Origin: Streptomyces sp. SID13031 | GTDB taxonomy: Bacteria; Actinomycetota; Actinomycetes; Propionibacteriales; Kribbellaceae | Reading direction: 5' to 3' | DNA length: 64,000 nt | Assembly (NCBI RefSeq): GCF_010548305.1 | Contig: NZ_JAAGLV010000021.1 | Span: 1-64,000, forward strand | Part shown: positions 1-8,856 of the stretch, one piece after another | Numbering within the stretch: the first letter of the stretch is position 1 | Layout: every line of letters begins with the position of its first letter | Translations under genes and position numbers: made by a program | Notes under the pieces: generated by a model | Databases searched by the model: none | What the model was told of the DNA's origin: nothing | What the model saw: only the letters and a program-made list of their open reading frames with translations

Positions 1-78
1 TTCCATCGGCTTATGGCCCTGACTCAACAAGTCCAGCACCAACCGCCGACGCTCCGGCGACAACTTCGATCTCCCCAC
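1..78 (-). CDS. Partial HTH protein, possibly transposase N-terminus
   Basis: Only the first 26 codons lie in the window; the gene runs off the left edge. The GTG start at 78 follows a good ribosome site (TTGGAGGG, 5 nt spacing). The peptide begins MGRSKLSPERRRLVLDLL and continues into SQGHKPME, which resembles the start of a helix-turn-helix region found in transposases, integrases and terminase-like proteins. No catalytic residues are visible, so the family is a guess. Larger ORFs in this stretch lack a ribosome site and look like noise. Confidence 0.4.
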   Translation of the reverse strand, partial: MGRSKLSPERRRLVLDLLSQGHKPME

Positions 79-167
79 AACAGCCCTCCAACTCTGAAAG
101 GCGTTGCGACAATCCCCTGACACCAGGTGCGCCTGGAGCAAGATAGTTTCCCCGTAGATCAACCCGG

Positions 168-198
168 GCACCACGCGTACCCGCGGCACGCGTGGTGC
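168..198. repeat. Perfect 10-bp inverted repeat, 11-nt loop
   Basis: GCACCACGCG at 168-177 pairs perfectly with CGCGTGGTGC at 189-198. A second hairpin (GGGTGGTG at 238-245 with CACCACCC at 260-267) follows. Both lie in the untranslated gap between the edge fragment and the sensor kinase stop at 355. They could be terminator stems for the kinase operon, although no T-tract follows, or the end structure of a mobile element. Otherwise nothing coding is supported in 79-354. Confidence 0.5.
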
Positions 199-354
199 GA
201 CAGTGGGAGTTCGTGATGTCTTCTGCTGTGCGGCCGTGGGTGGTGACGGTCCGGGCCGCCACCACCCACCAACCTCGACTGGTCGCCTGCGGCTGAGCGT
301 GCGTAGTCGCGCTCCCGAGCAAGAACGGTAAGTTGATGTGTGATGGCAGTGCGG

Positions 355-2232
355 TTAGCGCGCAGGCAATTGGATGGTGAAAGTCGAGCCGTGCCCCAGG
401 CGGCTGGTTGCGCCGATGGAGCCGCGATGCGCCTCGACGAGGTGTTTGGTGATGGCCAGGCCGAGTCCGCTGCCGCCGGTGGTCCGGCTGCGGGACTGTT
501 CGGCGCGGTAGAACCGGTCGAAGAGGTAGGGGAGATGCTCGGCCGAGATGCCCGTCCCGTTGTCCGTGACGGTGAGGTTGTAGCCGTTGCCGACCCGGCG
601 TACGCCGACCAGCACCTTGCCGTCGGCCGGGGTGAAGCGGATCGCGTTGGCGACCAGGTTGCCCAGCGCCTGCCGGATCCGGGCGGTGTCCACCACCGCC
701 GGCGCCGGGCCGTTCACCTCGGCGGTCAGCGTGACCCCGGCTGCCTCGGCCGCCGGCCGATGCGCTGACACCACTTGCTGAGCCAGCTCGGACAGGTCCC
801 GGAGCTCAGGGTGGATCCGGAGCTTGCCCGCGTCGGCCAGCGCTAGATCCTGTAGGTCCGAGACCAGCCGCTCGAGCAGCCCGGCCTCCTCCAGCAGCGA
901 GGTGACCAGCTCGCTGTCGAGCGGAACCACCCCGTCCTCGGAGGCGACGAGATAGCCCTTGATGTTGGCCAGCGGCGTGCGCAGCTCATGGGCGACGTCG
1001 CTGACCATCGCCTTGCGCTGGTGGTCGTGGTGCTGGATCGACTCCGCCATCGCGTTGAAGGCGTGCCCGAGCCGGGCCACCTCGTCCCGCCCGGTCACCG
1101 GGACCCGGGCGGCGTGGTCGCCGTTCGTCATTCGCTGGGCCGCGCCGGTGAGGGCCAGGATCGGCCGGACCAGCCGGCGTCCGGCGAACACCATGACGAG
1201 CGCCGCGATCAGGAGTACGCCGAGCGCGGTGGCCGCAGTACGGGCCAGGCCTTCACCGGAGAAAACGTTGAAGGTGCTCTTGGCGCCAAGGTAGAGCTTC
1301 GCCTCCGGCGCGACGTACGGCGTGAGCGCGGCGGCGCGGGCGGTGTTTCCGCACTGGAAGAACGCCTCGGGAATCTCGGTACTGGCCGGGTCGACCGGGT
1401 TGACCACCAGGAGCCCGTCGCCCGGGTTGAGGTTCACGTCGTACTGCTCGCCGGCCGCGTCCAGGCAGTCGGTCGAGCGACGGATCTCGTCGGCGTTGAC
1501 GGCGGCTGCCTTCGCACTCGGCGCGAAGAGGCCGGCCGGTACGCAGGGATCGTCCTGCAGGCTGGCCGGCCGCTGGATCTCCGCCACGGGCATACCTGAC
1601 ACGGACTGCCCACTCGCCATCGAGAACAGCGGCGGGCCGTCCTGCGAGCTGATCACCTGGACGTCCTGGCCCTTGGCCTGGAAACACGCCGACGCCTGGT
1701 TCGCGAGCTTGGCCCGCTCCTCCTTCTCCTGGTCCGTCAGGCCCCAGCTGGCCGAGCCCACCAGTTGCACACCGGCGTACTGGGTGGCGCTGGGCCCGAT
1801 GACGGCGGTGGCCGACCTGGTCGCCATCCGCGTGGTGGCGCCGGCGACCGCGTTGAAGTAGCCGCCGCCCTCGTTGCGGGCGTCGACCGTCGCCGCGGGC
1901 ACCGAGGGGAGGTCCGGCCCGGCTCCGAGCGTCCGGGCCGAGTCGGCGATCACGGCTCCGTCGGCGTCGGTCAGCGCGATCCGCCGGCCGGTCTTGTCGG
2001 ACAAGGTGCCGACCAGCTTGTCCACGCCCGACCAGCTCTCGTGGTCGGCGGCGTACGTGCTCAGCTGGGCGTAGATGTCGCCGTCGACCTGGAGCTGCGA
2101 GGTGTTCTGGTCGATCTCGCCCTGGAGCTTCTCCGAGGTGCTGTAGGTCGCGATCACGGCGGTGGCGATGACGGCACCGAGCGCGACCGCGAGCGAGAGC
2201 CCGAGGAACCTGACCAGGACGCTATGACGCAT
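355..2232 (-). CDS. Two-component sensor histidine kinase
   Basis: Membrane histidine kinase of 625 residues that should sense an envelope signal and phosphorylate the regulator encoded just upstream. There is an N-terminal membrane segment (about 8-30), a long extracytoplasmic domain with several cysteines (about 31-330), and a second membrane segment (about 331-350). A HAMP region (350-403) is followed by the H-box [10 protein letters not shown] with His415, the N-box around Asn525/Asn529, the DNGTGI box at 557-562 and GGSGLGL at 586-592. All catalytic motifs are intact. Its ATG lies inside the 3' end of the response regulator gene (11-bp overlap), so the pair is translationally coupled. 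The ligand cannot be told; the adjacent efflux operon makes a cell-wall or antimicrobial signal likely. Confidence 0.95.
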   Translation of the reverse strand: MRHSVLVRFLGLSLAVALGAVIATAVIATYSTSEKLQGEIDQNTSQLQVDGDIYAQLSTYAADHESWSGVDKLVGTLSDKTGRRIALTDADGAVIADSARTLGAGPDLPSVPAATVDARNEGGGYFNAVAGATTRMATRSATAVIGPSATQYAGVQLVGSASWGLTDQEKEERAKLANQASACFQAKGQDVQVISSQDGPPLFSMASGQSVSGMPVAEIQRPASLQDDPCVPAGLFAPSAKAAAVNADEIRRSTDCLDAAGEQYDVNLNPGDGLLVVNPVDPASTEIPEAFFQCGNTARAAALTPYVAPEAKLYLGAKSTFNVFSGEGLARTAATALGVLLIAALVMVFAGRRLVRPILALTGAAQRMTNGDHAARVPVTGRDEVARLGHAFNAMAESIQHHDHQRKAMVSDVAHELRTPLANIKGYLVASEDGVVPLDSELVTSLLEEAGLLERLVSDLQDLALADAGKLRIHPELRDLSELAQQVVSAHRPAAEAAGVTLTAEVNGPAPAVVDTARIRQALGNLVANAIRFTPADGKVLVGVRRVGNGYNLTVTDNGTGISAEHLPYLFDRFYRAEQSRSRTTGGSGLGLAITKHLVEAHRGSIGATSRLGHGSTFTIQLPAR

Positions 2233-2935
2233 CGCGAGCCACCACCTTGTCGGCGAGCTTGTAGCCCACGCCGTACACGGTCTTCAGGTACGCCGGGCTG
2301 GCCGGTGCCCGCTCGATCTTCTTGCGCAGGTTCATCACGTGCACGTCGATCGTCCGGTCGAACACGTAGTGGTCGAAGCCGAAGGCGTGTTCGAGCAGTT
2401 GCTGCCGGGAGAACGCGCGTCCGGGGGAGGCGGCCAGGCAGGCGAGGATCTTGAACTCGGCCGGAGTCACATCGACCAGCTCGTCCTCCAGCCGTACCTC
2501 GTGCCGGACCGGGTCGATCTCCAGCCCGCCGACCCGGTACACCTCGCCCTCGGTACGGCTGCGCGTGCGGCGCAGTACGGTCCGGACCCGGGCCACCAGC
2601 TCGCGCGGGTTGTACGGCTTGGTCAGGTAGTCGTCGGCGCCCAGGTCGAGGCCGAGCAGCAGGTCGTCCTCGGTGGCCCGGGCGGTCAGCATGATGATCG
2701 GCACGTCACCGTTGCCGGCGGCATCCGCGCGCAGGACGCGGCAGACGTCGAGGCCGTCGACCTTGGGCATCATCACGTCGAGGACGAGCAGGTCGGGGCT
2801 GCGCCGGCGGGCCTCGTCGATCGCGGCCCGCCCGTCGTGCACGACGACCGTCGTATGGCCCTCGCGCTCGAGATAGCGCCGGATCAGCTCCGCCTGCTTG
2901 AGGTCGTCTTCGGCGACGAGGATCCGGGCTGGCAT
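2222..2935 (-). CDS. OmpR/PhoB-family response regulator
   Basis: DNA-binding response regulator, partner of the downstream kinase. The receiver domain begins MPARILVAEDD; the phosphoacceptor is the Asp in LLVLDVMMP and the conserved Lys is in LTKPYNP. The C-terminal half is a winged-helix domain ending with the typical DVHVMNLRKKIE and TVYGVGYKL stretches. I chose the ATG at 2935 because the family usually starts there. In-frame ATGs at 2959 and 2989 are possible and no start has a strong ribosome site. The gene diverges from the lipoprotein/ABC operon, and the intervening DNA holds direct repeats of the OmpR-family type, so control of that operon and autoregulation are both plausible. Confidence 0.93.
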   Translation of the reverse strand: MPARILVAEDDLKQAELIRRYLEREGHTTVVVHDGRAAIDEARRRSPDLLVLDVMMPKVDGLDVCRVLRADAAGNGDVPIIMLTARATEDDLLLGLDLGADDYLTKPYNPRELVARVRTVLRRTRSRTEGEVYRVGGLEIDPVRHEVRLEDELVDVTPAEFKILACLAASPGRAFSRQQLLEHAFGFDHYVFDRTIDVHVMNLRKKIERAPASPAYLKTVYGVGYKLADKVVARDAS

Positions 2936-2950
2936 GGTCTGACAGTGACT

Positions 2951-2977
2951 GATCTTCATGAGATTTCGATGAAGATC
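2951..2977. repeat. 9-bp inverted repeat near regulator start
   Basis: GATCTTCAT at 2951-2959 and ATGAAGATC at 2969-2977 are perfect inverted repeats with a 9-nt spacer. They lie in the leader of the response regulator gene and overlap one of its alternative ATG codons (2959). The repeat may be an operator or a small RNA hairpin; it also argues for the later start at 2935. Confidence 0.5.
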
Positions 2978-3005
2978 GGCTGAGAGCATCGGGTGCTGAT
3001 CGGTC

Positions 3006-3024
3006 CTTCACAGGTTCTTCACAG
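3006..3024 (+). promoter_or_regulatory. Putative OmpR-type direct-repeat operator
   Basis: CTTCACAG occurs twice (3006-3013 and 3017-3024) with exactly 11-bp spacing, and a third partial unit (GCGTTCGC) follows at about 3025-3032. An 11-bp period is the classical arrangement for OmpR/PhoB regulators, and the unit resembles the GTTCACC repeats of actinobacterial PHO boxes. It sits 23 bp before the lipoprotein ATG, within the divergent region, so it may control both transcription units. Confidence 0.55.
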
Positions 3025-3046
3025 CGTTCGCGGCACGCTCCACGGC

Positions 3047-4123
3047 ATGAAGAACTCACGCATAGCGCTCTCCCTGGTTGCCGTCCTGGCACTGGCCGGC
3101 TGTGGAGCCAACAGCTCGGCAGCCGACCAGGAACCAGTGAAGAGCGGCGACGACAAGAGCCCGCTCGCGGAGTACATGGGCGAAGGTTTCTCCGGCTCCG
3201 GTGGCGGCGGCATGGTGGCGACCCGGGCGGTCGGCGGCAGCCAGGAGTCCTCCGAGGAGCAGCTGGCCAAGCAGCGCAAGATGGAGGACGCCGTCGCCGC
3301 CTGTATGAAGGCGGCCGGCTTCGAGTACGTCGCGGTACCGCCGGAGTCGCAGGGGAAGAGCAAGTTCGACGAGGCCTTCAAGCTGCCGCCGGACAAGTTC
3401 GCCGAGCAGTACGGCTACGGCATCTCCACGATCGACTGGGGCAAGCCGTCCGACGATGCCGACAAGGACCCCAACAGCAAGATCCGCAAGGCGCTGTCAC
3501 CGTCCGCGCAGAAGGCCTACGGCAAGGCGCTGAACGGCCAGTTCGACAACCCCGACGGCGGTGCCATCGCGATGGCGCCTTCGACGGGTGACAAGGGCAA
3601 GCCACAGGACACCGGTTGCCGGGGTAAGGCCGCCGAGGAGGTGTTCGGCAAGGCCGACGAGCAGATGGCCGACTTCAAGAAGTTCGACTCGCTGTTCAAG
3701 GACCTCGAGGCGCTGCGCAAGCGGATCGAGGCCGACCAGCGCGTCATCGACGCCACCTCGGCCTGGTCGGACTGCCTGGCCGACGCCGGGCACAGCGGCT
3801 TCAAGAAGGCCGACGATCCGCGCGAATCGATCAGCAAGAAGCTCGATACCCTGACCGGCGCGGACAAGGGCGGCGCCAGTGGACCGGGTAAGCCCGACGG
3901 CTCGATGACAGTGACCGGGCCGCCGTCGTTCGACAAGGTGGACGCCGCCAAGCTGGCCGACCTCCGCAAGGCCGAGATCGAGCTGGCCAAGGCCGACCAG
4001 GGCTGCAAGAAGAAGGTCTACGAGGAGCCGTTCAAGAAGGCGCAGTACGAGCTGGAGAAGGAGTTCGTCGACGCGAACAAGACCCAGCTCGAGCAGTACC
4101 GCGACACGGTGTCGGAGCGGTGA
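3047..4123 (+). CDS. Secreted lipoprotein of ABC efflux operon
   Basis: A 358-residue predicted lipoprotein. The signal peptide MKNSRIALSLVAVLALAGC ends in a lipobox with Cys19. The mature part is Lys/Asp-rich and has two similar patches (ACMKAAGF and CLADAGH) of the C-x-x-x-A-G type that recur in actinobacterial lipoproteins encoded beside ABC exporters. No enzymatic motif is seen. The upstream in-frame ATG at 2993 would spoil the signal peptide, so 3047 was chosen. Its stop overlaps the GTG of the next gene by 4 bp, so it is the first gene of a four-gene operon. A substrate-binding or sensing accessory role for the exporter is an inference. Confidence 0.85.
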   Translation: MKNSRIALSLVAVLALAGCGANSSAADQEPVKSGDDKSPLAEYMGEGFSGSGGGGMVATRAVGGSQESSEEQLAKQRKMEDAVAACMKAAGFEYVAVPPESQGKSKFDEAFKLPPDKFAEQYGYGISTIDWGKPSDDADKDPNSKIRKALSPSAQKAYGKALNGQFDNPDGGAIAMAPSTGDKGKPQDTGCRGKAAEEVFGKADEQMADFKKFDSLFKDLEALRKRIEADQRVIDATSAWSDCLADAGHSGFKKADDPRESISKKLDTLTGADKGGASGPGKPDGSMTVTGPPSFDKVDAAKLADLRKAEIELAKADQGCKKKVYEEPFKKAQYELEKEFVDANKTQLEQYRDTVSER

Positions 4124-5418
4124 CCGCCTCACCCAAGTCGCGTCGCCGGGTGCTGGTCGGAGTCTCCGCGGTGGCGACGCTCTCCCTCGGGGTGGGCGTC
4201 GCGGCCGGCAGCCGGTTGATGTCGCCGGAGGACGCGGCGGCCAAGACGGCGGCGCCGAAGGCCTCCCAGATCACCGTGCCGGTGGAATTGAAGGCGTTGT
4301 CCAGCAAGGTCGTCGGGCGCGGGGACACCTCGTTCGACGGAGCGGTGAACATCCGGGTCGAGACCAGTGGTCTGCACACTCCGGCCGTGGTGACGGGCAA
4401 GGTGCCGAAGGTCGGTTCCACCCTCCAGGCAGGTAAGGCGCTGCTGGAGATCGCGGGCCGTCCGGTGATCGGGCTGCCCGGCGTACTGCCGATGTACCGG
4501 GCCCTCGCGCCGGGCTCCAAGGGGCCCGACGTGCTGCAACTCGAGCAGACGCTCGAGAAGCTGGGATTCGACCCCGGCAACGTCGACACGAAGTACGACA
4601 CCAGTACTTCGCGCGCTGTGGAGAGGCTCTATGAGGCGGCCGGCTACGACGCGCCCGAGCCCGACGAGCAGCTCAAGCAGGCGGTGGATCAGGCGGACAA
4701 GGGTGTCGACGCGATGAAGAACGCCCTCCGGCAGGCGAAGGCCGCGCTCAAGCAGGCCAAGGCAGGCCCGGGCAAGGCGGACACCTCGGTCCAGCAGGGT
4801 CTGGTCGACGACGCGGAGGAGAACCTGGCCGACGCCGTGGAGGACAAGAACGAGGCCGAGTTCAAGGCCGGTACGCCGCTGCCGTTGTCCGAGATCGTCT
4901 ACGTGAAGTCGTTGCCGCGCCGGGTCGACGAGGTGAAGGTCGAGCGTGGCGGCACCGTCAACGGCGTGGTGATGTCGGCCAGCGGTGCCTCGCTGGTGGT
5001 CAGCATCAAGGTGGACGCGGCGACCAAGGACCGGCTCAAGGCCGGGATGCCGGCCAGCTTCGATCCCGGCGACGGTTCGGTCGTCCAGGCCAAGATCGTC
5101 CGGATCACCGGCAGCGGCGACGACTACACCGTGGTGATCGCGCCGAAGTCGCTGACCGCGGCGCAGCTGAACCGGCTGCGTGAGGCGAACGTCAAGGTGA
5201 CCGTCCCGCTCAAGAGCACCAACGGCAAGGTTCTCGCCGTACCGCTGGCCGCCTTGTCGGCGGGCTCGGACGGGGGCTCGCGGGTCGAGGTCCTGCGCAA
5301 CGGCAAGATCGAGCTGATCCCGGTCAAGGTCGGGTTGTCGGCCGACGGGTTCGCCCAGGTGACGGCCAGCGGTGACGCCAAGCTGTCCGAGGGCGACCAA
5401 GTGGTGGTCGGCAAATGA
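4120..5418 (+). CDS. Peptidoglycan-binding membrane-fusion-like protein
   Basis: A 432-residue protein, probably the extracytoplasmic adaptor of the ABC exporter. A basic N-terminus and membrane segment (about 10-30) are followed by a lipoyl-like half, a peptidoglycan_binding_1-like region (about 127-178, with YRALAPGSKGPDVLQLEQTL), a charged coiled coil (about 182-245) and beta-rich barrel-like sequence to the end. This is the HlyD/MFP layout with a cell-wall anchor in the hairpin, as seen in Gram-positive bacteria that lack an outer membrane. The gene starts by GTGA overlap with the lipoprotein gene and ends by ATGA overlap with the ATPase gene, indicating translational coupling. Confidence 0.85.
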   Translation: MTASPKSRRRVLVGVSAVATLSLGVGVAAGSRLMSPEDAAAKTAAPKASQITVPVELKALSSKVVGRGDTSFDGAVNIRVETSGLHTPAVVTGKVPKVGSTLQAGKALLEIAGRPVIGLPGVLPMYRALAPGSKGPDVLQLEQTLEKLGFDPGNVDTKYDTSTSRAVERLYEAAGYDAPEPDEQLKQAVDQADKGVDAMKNALRQAKAALKQAKAGPGKADTSVQQGLVDDAEENLADAVEDKNEAEFKAGTPLPLSEIVYVKSLPRRVDEVKVERGGTVNGVVMSASGASLVVSIKVDAATKDRLKAGMPASFDPGDGSVVQAKIVRITGSGDDYTVVIAPKSLTAAQLNRLREANVKVTVPLKSTNGKVLAVPLAALSAGSDGGSRVEVLRNGKIELIPVKVGLSADGFAQVTASGDAKLSEGDQVVVGK

Positions 5419-6107
5419 CCGCGACGGCCGTGGCGCTGCCGGCGCCGGTGGTCGAGATGATCGGCGTCCGGCGGTTCTTTCCCGGGCCACCGGAGGTGCA
5501 GGCGATCCGGGAGATCGACCTGACCATCCGCGAAGGCGAGTATCTGTCGATCGTCGGCCCCTCCGGGTCGGGCAAGTCGACCTTGCTGCACCTGCTCGGG
5601 CTGCTCGACAACCCGACCGGTGGGATCTACCGGCTGGACGGCGTCGACACGATGAGCCTGCGGGAGCGGCGTCGCGCCGTACTGCGGGGTGAGCGGATCG
5701 GGTTCGTCTTCCAGTCGTTCCACCTGCTCGACCACCGCACGGTGCTGGAGAACGTCGCGCTGTCGATGGTCTATGTCGGAGTACCACGGAAGGAGCGGAT
5801 GGCCCGTGCACGAGTCGCCCTGGAACGGGTCGGGCTGGCACACCGGATGGAGTTCGGGCCCAGCACACTGTCGGGCGGCGAGCGGCAACGCGTCGCGATC
5901 GCCCGGGCGCTGGTGGCCGAGCCGAGTCTGCTGCTCGCCGACGAACCGACCGGAAACCTGGACAGCGCCAATGCGGAGGCGATCCTCGCGGTGTTCGACG
6001 AACTGCACCACGAGGGCATGACGCTGGCGGTGATCACTCACGACGACCACGTCAGTGAGCGGGCCCAGCGCCGGGTCCGGATCGTCGACGGGACGCTGCA
6101 GTGGTGA
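5415..6107 (+). CDS. ABC transporter ATPase, MacB/LolD type
   Basis: A 230-residue nucleotide-binding subunit. Walker A is GPSGSGKS (48-55), the Q-loop Gln is at 100, the signature is LSGGERQ (152-158), Walker B is LLLADE (172-177), and the switch His is at 209. Length and motifs match the MacB/LolD/FtsE-like group that drives mechanotransmission rather than ordinary pore transport. It overlaps both neighbours by 4 bp, so it belongs to the same complex as the adaptor and the permease that follows. Confidence 0.95.
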   Translation: MTATAVALPAPVVEMIGVRRFFPGPPEVQAIREIDLTIREGEYLSIVGPSGSGKSTLLHLLGLLDNPTGGIYRLDGVDTMSLRERRRAVLRGERIGFVFQSFHLLDHRTVLENVALSMVYVGVPRKERMARARVALERVGLAHRMEFGPSTLSGGERQRVAIARALVAEPSLLLADEPTGNLDSANAEAILAVFDELHHEGMTLAVITHDDHVSERAQRRVRIVDGTLQW

Positions 6108-7477
6108 GCTGGCGCCGTACCCCGAAAGCCGGCCTCCCGAAAGCCGGGCCTCCGAAAGCCGGCCCCCCGGATCCCGCCGGCGGGCCGTCCACGTCCCACC
6201 GGCAGCGCAAGTCGGGGCGGCTGGCGCTGGCCGGTGCGGTACGGCGGCTGGCCGGGCCGCGGCGCAAGCGACTCTCGGGTGGACCCGCGCTGCGGGACCT
6301 GCTCGACGAGGCTCTTGCCGGCGTCGCCGCCCGGCCGACCCGCCTGGTACTGACCACGCTCGGCACGGTGCTCGGCATCGCCGCGCTGGTCGGGACGGTC
6401 GGGCTCGGACAGACCGCGGCCGGCCAGATCACCCAGCTGTTCGATCTCGCCGCCGCGACCCGGGTCGTCGTCACACCGGACGACACCGGGCAGCAAGGCG
6501 AGGCGGCGACGCAGCTGCCCTGGGACGCGCCGCAGCGGCTCGTCCGGCTGAACGGGGTGGACGCGGCCGGCACGGTCAGCCACGTCGACGTCGGTGAGGA
6601 CCTGGTCCGCAGTGTCGCCGGGCTGGATGGCGCGAAGGAGGGCTACAAGCTGCAGATCATGGCCGCGTCGGGCGGGCTCTTCGATGCCGTTCGCGCGGCG
6701 CTGAAGACCGGCCGCTTCTTCGACGCCGGCCACGACAGCCGCGGCGACAAGGTCGTCGTACTGGGCAAGAACGCGGCGAAGCGGCTCGGCATCAACCGGG
6801 TCGACTCGCAGCCGGCCGTCTTCATCGGCGACCAGGCCTACACGGTGATCGGCATCGTCGACTCGGTCAGCGGTAAGGCCGAGCTGCTCGACTCGGTGAT
6901 CATGCCGAACGGAACGGCCAAGACGGCCTTCAACCTGAAGGCGCCGGAGTCGGTCGAGATCCGTACGACGGTGGGCGGCGCGCAGCTGATCGCCAAGCAG
7001 GCGCCGGTGGCGATCGACCCGAACAACCCGAGTGCGATGAAGGTCGACGCCCCGCCGAAACAAGGTGGCGTGCGCAAGGGCGTCGAGTCGAACCTGAACG
7101 CGCTGTTCCTCTTGCTGGGCGCGGTCGCGCTGCTGGTCGGCGGTCTCGGCATCGCCAACGTGACGCTGCTGTCGGTGCTGGAACGGGTGGGCGAGATCGG
7201 CCTGCGCCGGGCCCTGGGCGCCGCGCGAAGACACGTGGCCGGGCAGTTCCTGGTGGAGAGCGTGATCGTCGGGTTCCTGGGCGGACTGCTGGGGACGGCG
7301 GTCGGGGTGCTGCTCACGGTCGGGGTCTCCTTCGCCCGCGACTGGACGCCGATCCTGGACAACAAGCTCACCTTCGGAGCGCCGTTCCTCGGTGCCGTGA
7401 TCGGCCTGATCGCCGGCACCTACCCGGCCTGGAAAGCCTCCGCCATCGAGCCGATCACAGCACTGCGGGGGACCTGA
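6104..7477 (+). CDS. MacB-type ABC transporter permease
   Basis: Permease of about 457 residues with the MacB/FtsX topology. The N-terminus carries a short AGPPK/AGLPK-like repetitive basic stretch (about residues 8-27). One membrane helix precedes a large extracytoplasmic domain, and three helices follow near the C-terminus, including the conserved ERVGEIGLRRALGA loop. The GTG at 6104 gives a GTGA overlap with the ATPase gene; GTG 6101 is equally possible. The 3' end overlaps the convergent MFS gene by 23 bp. Export of an antibiotic, peptide or envelope lipid is inferred from the family only. Confidence 0.92.
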   Translation: MSWRRTPKAGLPKAGPPKAGPPDPAGGPSTSHRQRKSGRLALAGAVRRLAGPRRKRLSGGPALRDLLDEALAGVAARPTRLVLTTLGTVLGIAALVGTVGLGQTAAGQITQLFDLAAATRVVVTPDDTGQQGEAATQLPWDAPQRLVRLNGVDAAGTVSHVDVGEDLVRSVAGLDGAKEGYKLQIMAASGGLFDAVRAALKTGRFFDAGHDSRGDKVVVLGKNAAKRLGINRVDSQPAVFIGDQAYTVIGIVDSVSGKAELLDSVIMPNGTAKTAFNLKAPESVEIRTTVGGAQLIAKQAPVAIDPNNPSAMKVDAPPKQGGVRKGVESNLNALFLLLGAVALLVGGLGIANVTLLSVLERVGEIGLRRALGAARRHVAGQFLVESVIVGFLGGLLGTAVGVLLTVGVSFARDWTPILDNKLTFGAPFLGAVIGLIAGTYPAWKASAIEPITALRGT

Positions 7478-8735
7478 GCTCCGATGACCAGCGGGAGTAC
7501 AGGAAGGCGGTCAGCAGGAAGCCGAGAACCACGAAGGCCAGTACGGGGTAGGACTTCCCGTCGTCGGGGAGGATCAGCGCGCCGAGGGCGGCCGCCGAAA
7601 CCTGGCCGACGTTGAAGATCATGTCGTAGAGAGAGAACACGCGACCGCGGTAGACATCGTCGACACCCGTCTGGACGAGGGTGTCGACGCTGATCTTCAC
7701 GCCTTGCGCGCAGAAGCCGGTGAGGAAGCCGGAGACCAGGATCGCGGGTTGGGTGTACAGCCCGCCGGGGACCGCCGTAACCACCGCGGCCGCCACGAAC
7801 AAGACGGTGATCCACCGGCGCAACGTCAGCACCCGGGTGGCCCACGGCGTCACCAGCGCGGCGATGAACAAGCCGGCGCCGACCGCCCCGGTCGCGAGCG
7901 CCAACGCGCCGAACGCCTGGTCGAGCTGGTCGGGGCCGTAGAAATTGTTGCGGTACAGCAGGATCATCGCGACCGTGACGAGCCCGAAGAAGAACCGCAG
8001 CGAACCGATCGCGGCGAGCCCGAGCGCCGCCTGACGCCGCTCCTTGAGATGCCGGCCGCCGTCGATCAGCCCGGCCACGATGCCGCGGACCGCTTCGACC
8101 AGGCCGGGTTCCTCGCCGGTCAGGTCGGGGCCGAGCTGGTTCCGCCCGAGCCGCAACGCGAGGAAGGCCGCGGCGAGGTAGACGGCGGCCGTAGTACCGA
8201 GGACTGCCAGGTCGGAGTCGGAGACGAGTTTGACCCCGGCGCCGACGCCACCGCCGATCAGGAACAGTGCGGTACCTGAGGTCGGCGTGACCGCGTTGGC
8301 CATCACCAGCTCGTCGTTGCCCACGACGTGCGGGAGGCCGGCGGACAAACCCGAGAGCAGGAAGCGGTTGACCCCGAGCGTGAGCAGCACCGCCAGATAG
8401 AACGGCACACCCGCGTTGCCCGCAGCAACGATCCCGCCGACCGCGAGAACCAGCGCGGCCCGGGTCAGGTTCGCCCCGAACAGGATCTGCCGCCGGGACC
8501 AGCGATCGAGCAGTACGCCGGTGAACGGCCCGAGCACCGAGAACGGCAGCAACGCGACGGCGAACAGCCCCGCGATCGCCGCGGCATCCGGCGCCCGCTC
8601 GGGCGAGAACAACACGTATGACGCCAGCGCGACCTGGAAGACACCGTCGCCGAACTGCGACGTCAAACGAACAGCGAAGAGCCGACGGAAATCCCCCCGC
8701 CGCAACAACCTGCCCAGATCCCGCGTGAACTGCAC
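7455..8735 (-). CDS. MFS transporter
   Basis: A 426-residue major facilitator protein with about 12 hydrophobic segments. The loop after helix 2 reads LLDRWSRRQIL, typical of the MFS_3/enterobactin-exporter-like (EntS) drug-efflux group. The start is GTG at 8735. The last 23 bp overlap the end of the MacB-type permease gene. Substrate unknown. No regulator is directly attached, and it is probably monocistronic. Confidence 0.88.
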   Translation of the reverse strand: MQFTRDLGRLLRRGDFRRLFAVRLTSQFGDGVFQVALASYVLFSPERAPDAAAIAGLFAVALLPFSVLGPFTGVLLDRWSRRQILFGANLTRAALVLAVGGIVAAGNAGVPFYLAVLLTLGVNRFLLSGLSAGLPHVVGNDELVMANAVTPTSGTALFLIGGGVGAGVKLVSDSDLAVLGTTAAVYLAAAFLALRLGRNQLGPDLTGEEPGLVEAVRGIVAGLIDGGRHLKERRQAALGLAAIGSLRFFFGLVTVAMILLYRNNFYGPDQLDQAFGALALATGAVGAGLFIAALVTPWATRVLTLRRWITVLFVAAAVVTAVPGGLYTQPAILVSGFLTGFCAQGVKISVDTLVQTGVDDVYRGRVFSLYDMIFNVGQVSAAALGALILPDDGKSYPVLAFVVLGFLLTAFLYSRWSSELRSPAVL

Positions 8736-8856
8736 GCCAGCACTGTAGTCACACCGACCTGACAGCGACCCGCTCGGCCGCCGTCCGACCCCGCCTGTTC
8801 ACCAGGATGACGCCTGCCAACGGTGACTTCCGAGCGCTCAGTCTCCGGGCCGCTGC

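Noticed and set aside
11-322. Minus-strand ORF of 103 codons at the left edge
   Set aside because: No ribosome site and no recognisable domain; the well-placed GTG at 78 in another frame gives a better gene start.
4129-5868. Long minus-strand frame opposite the adaptor and ATPase genes
   Set aside because: Composition is typical of a high-GC shadow frame, and the plus strand has clear domain motifs and coupled starts.
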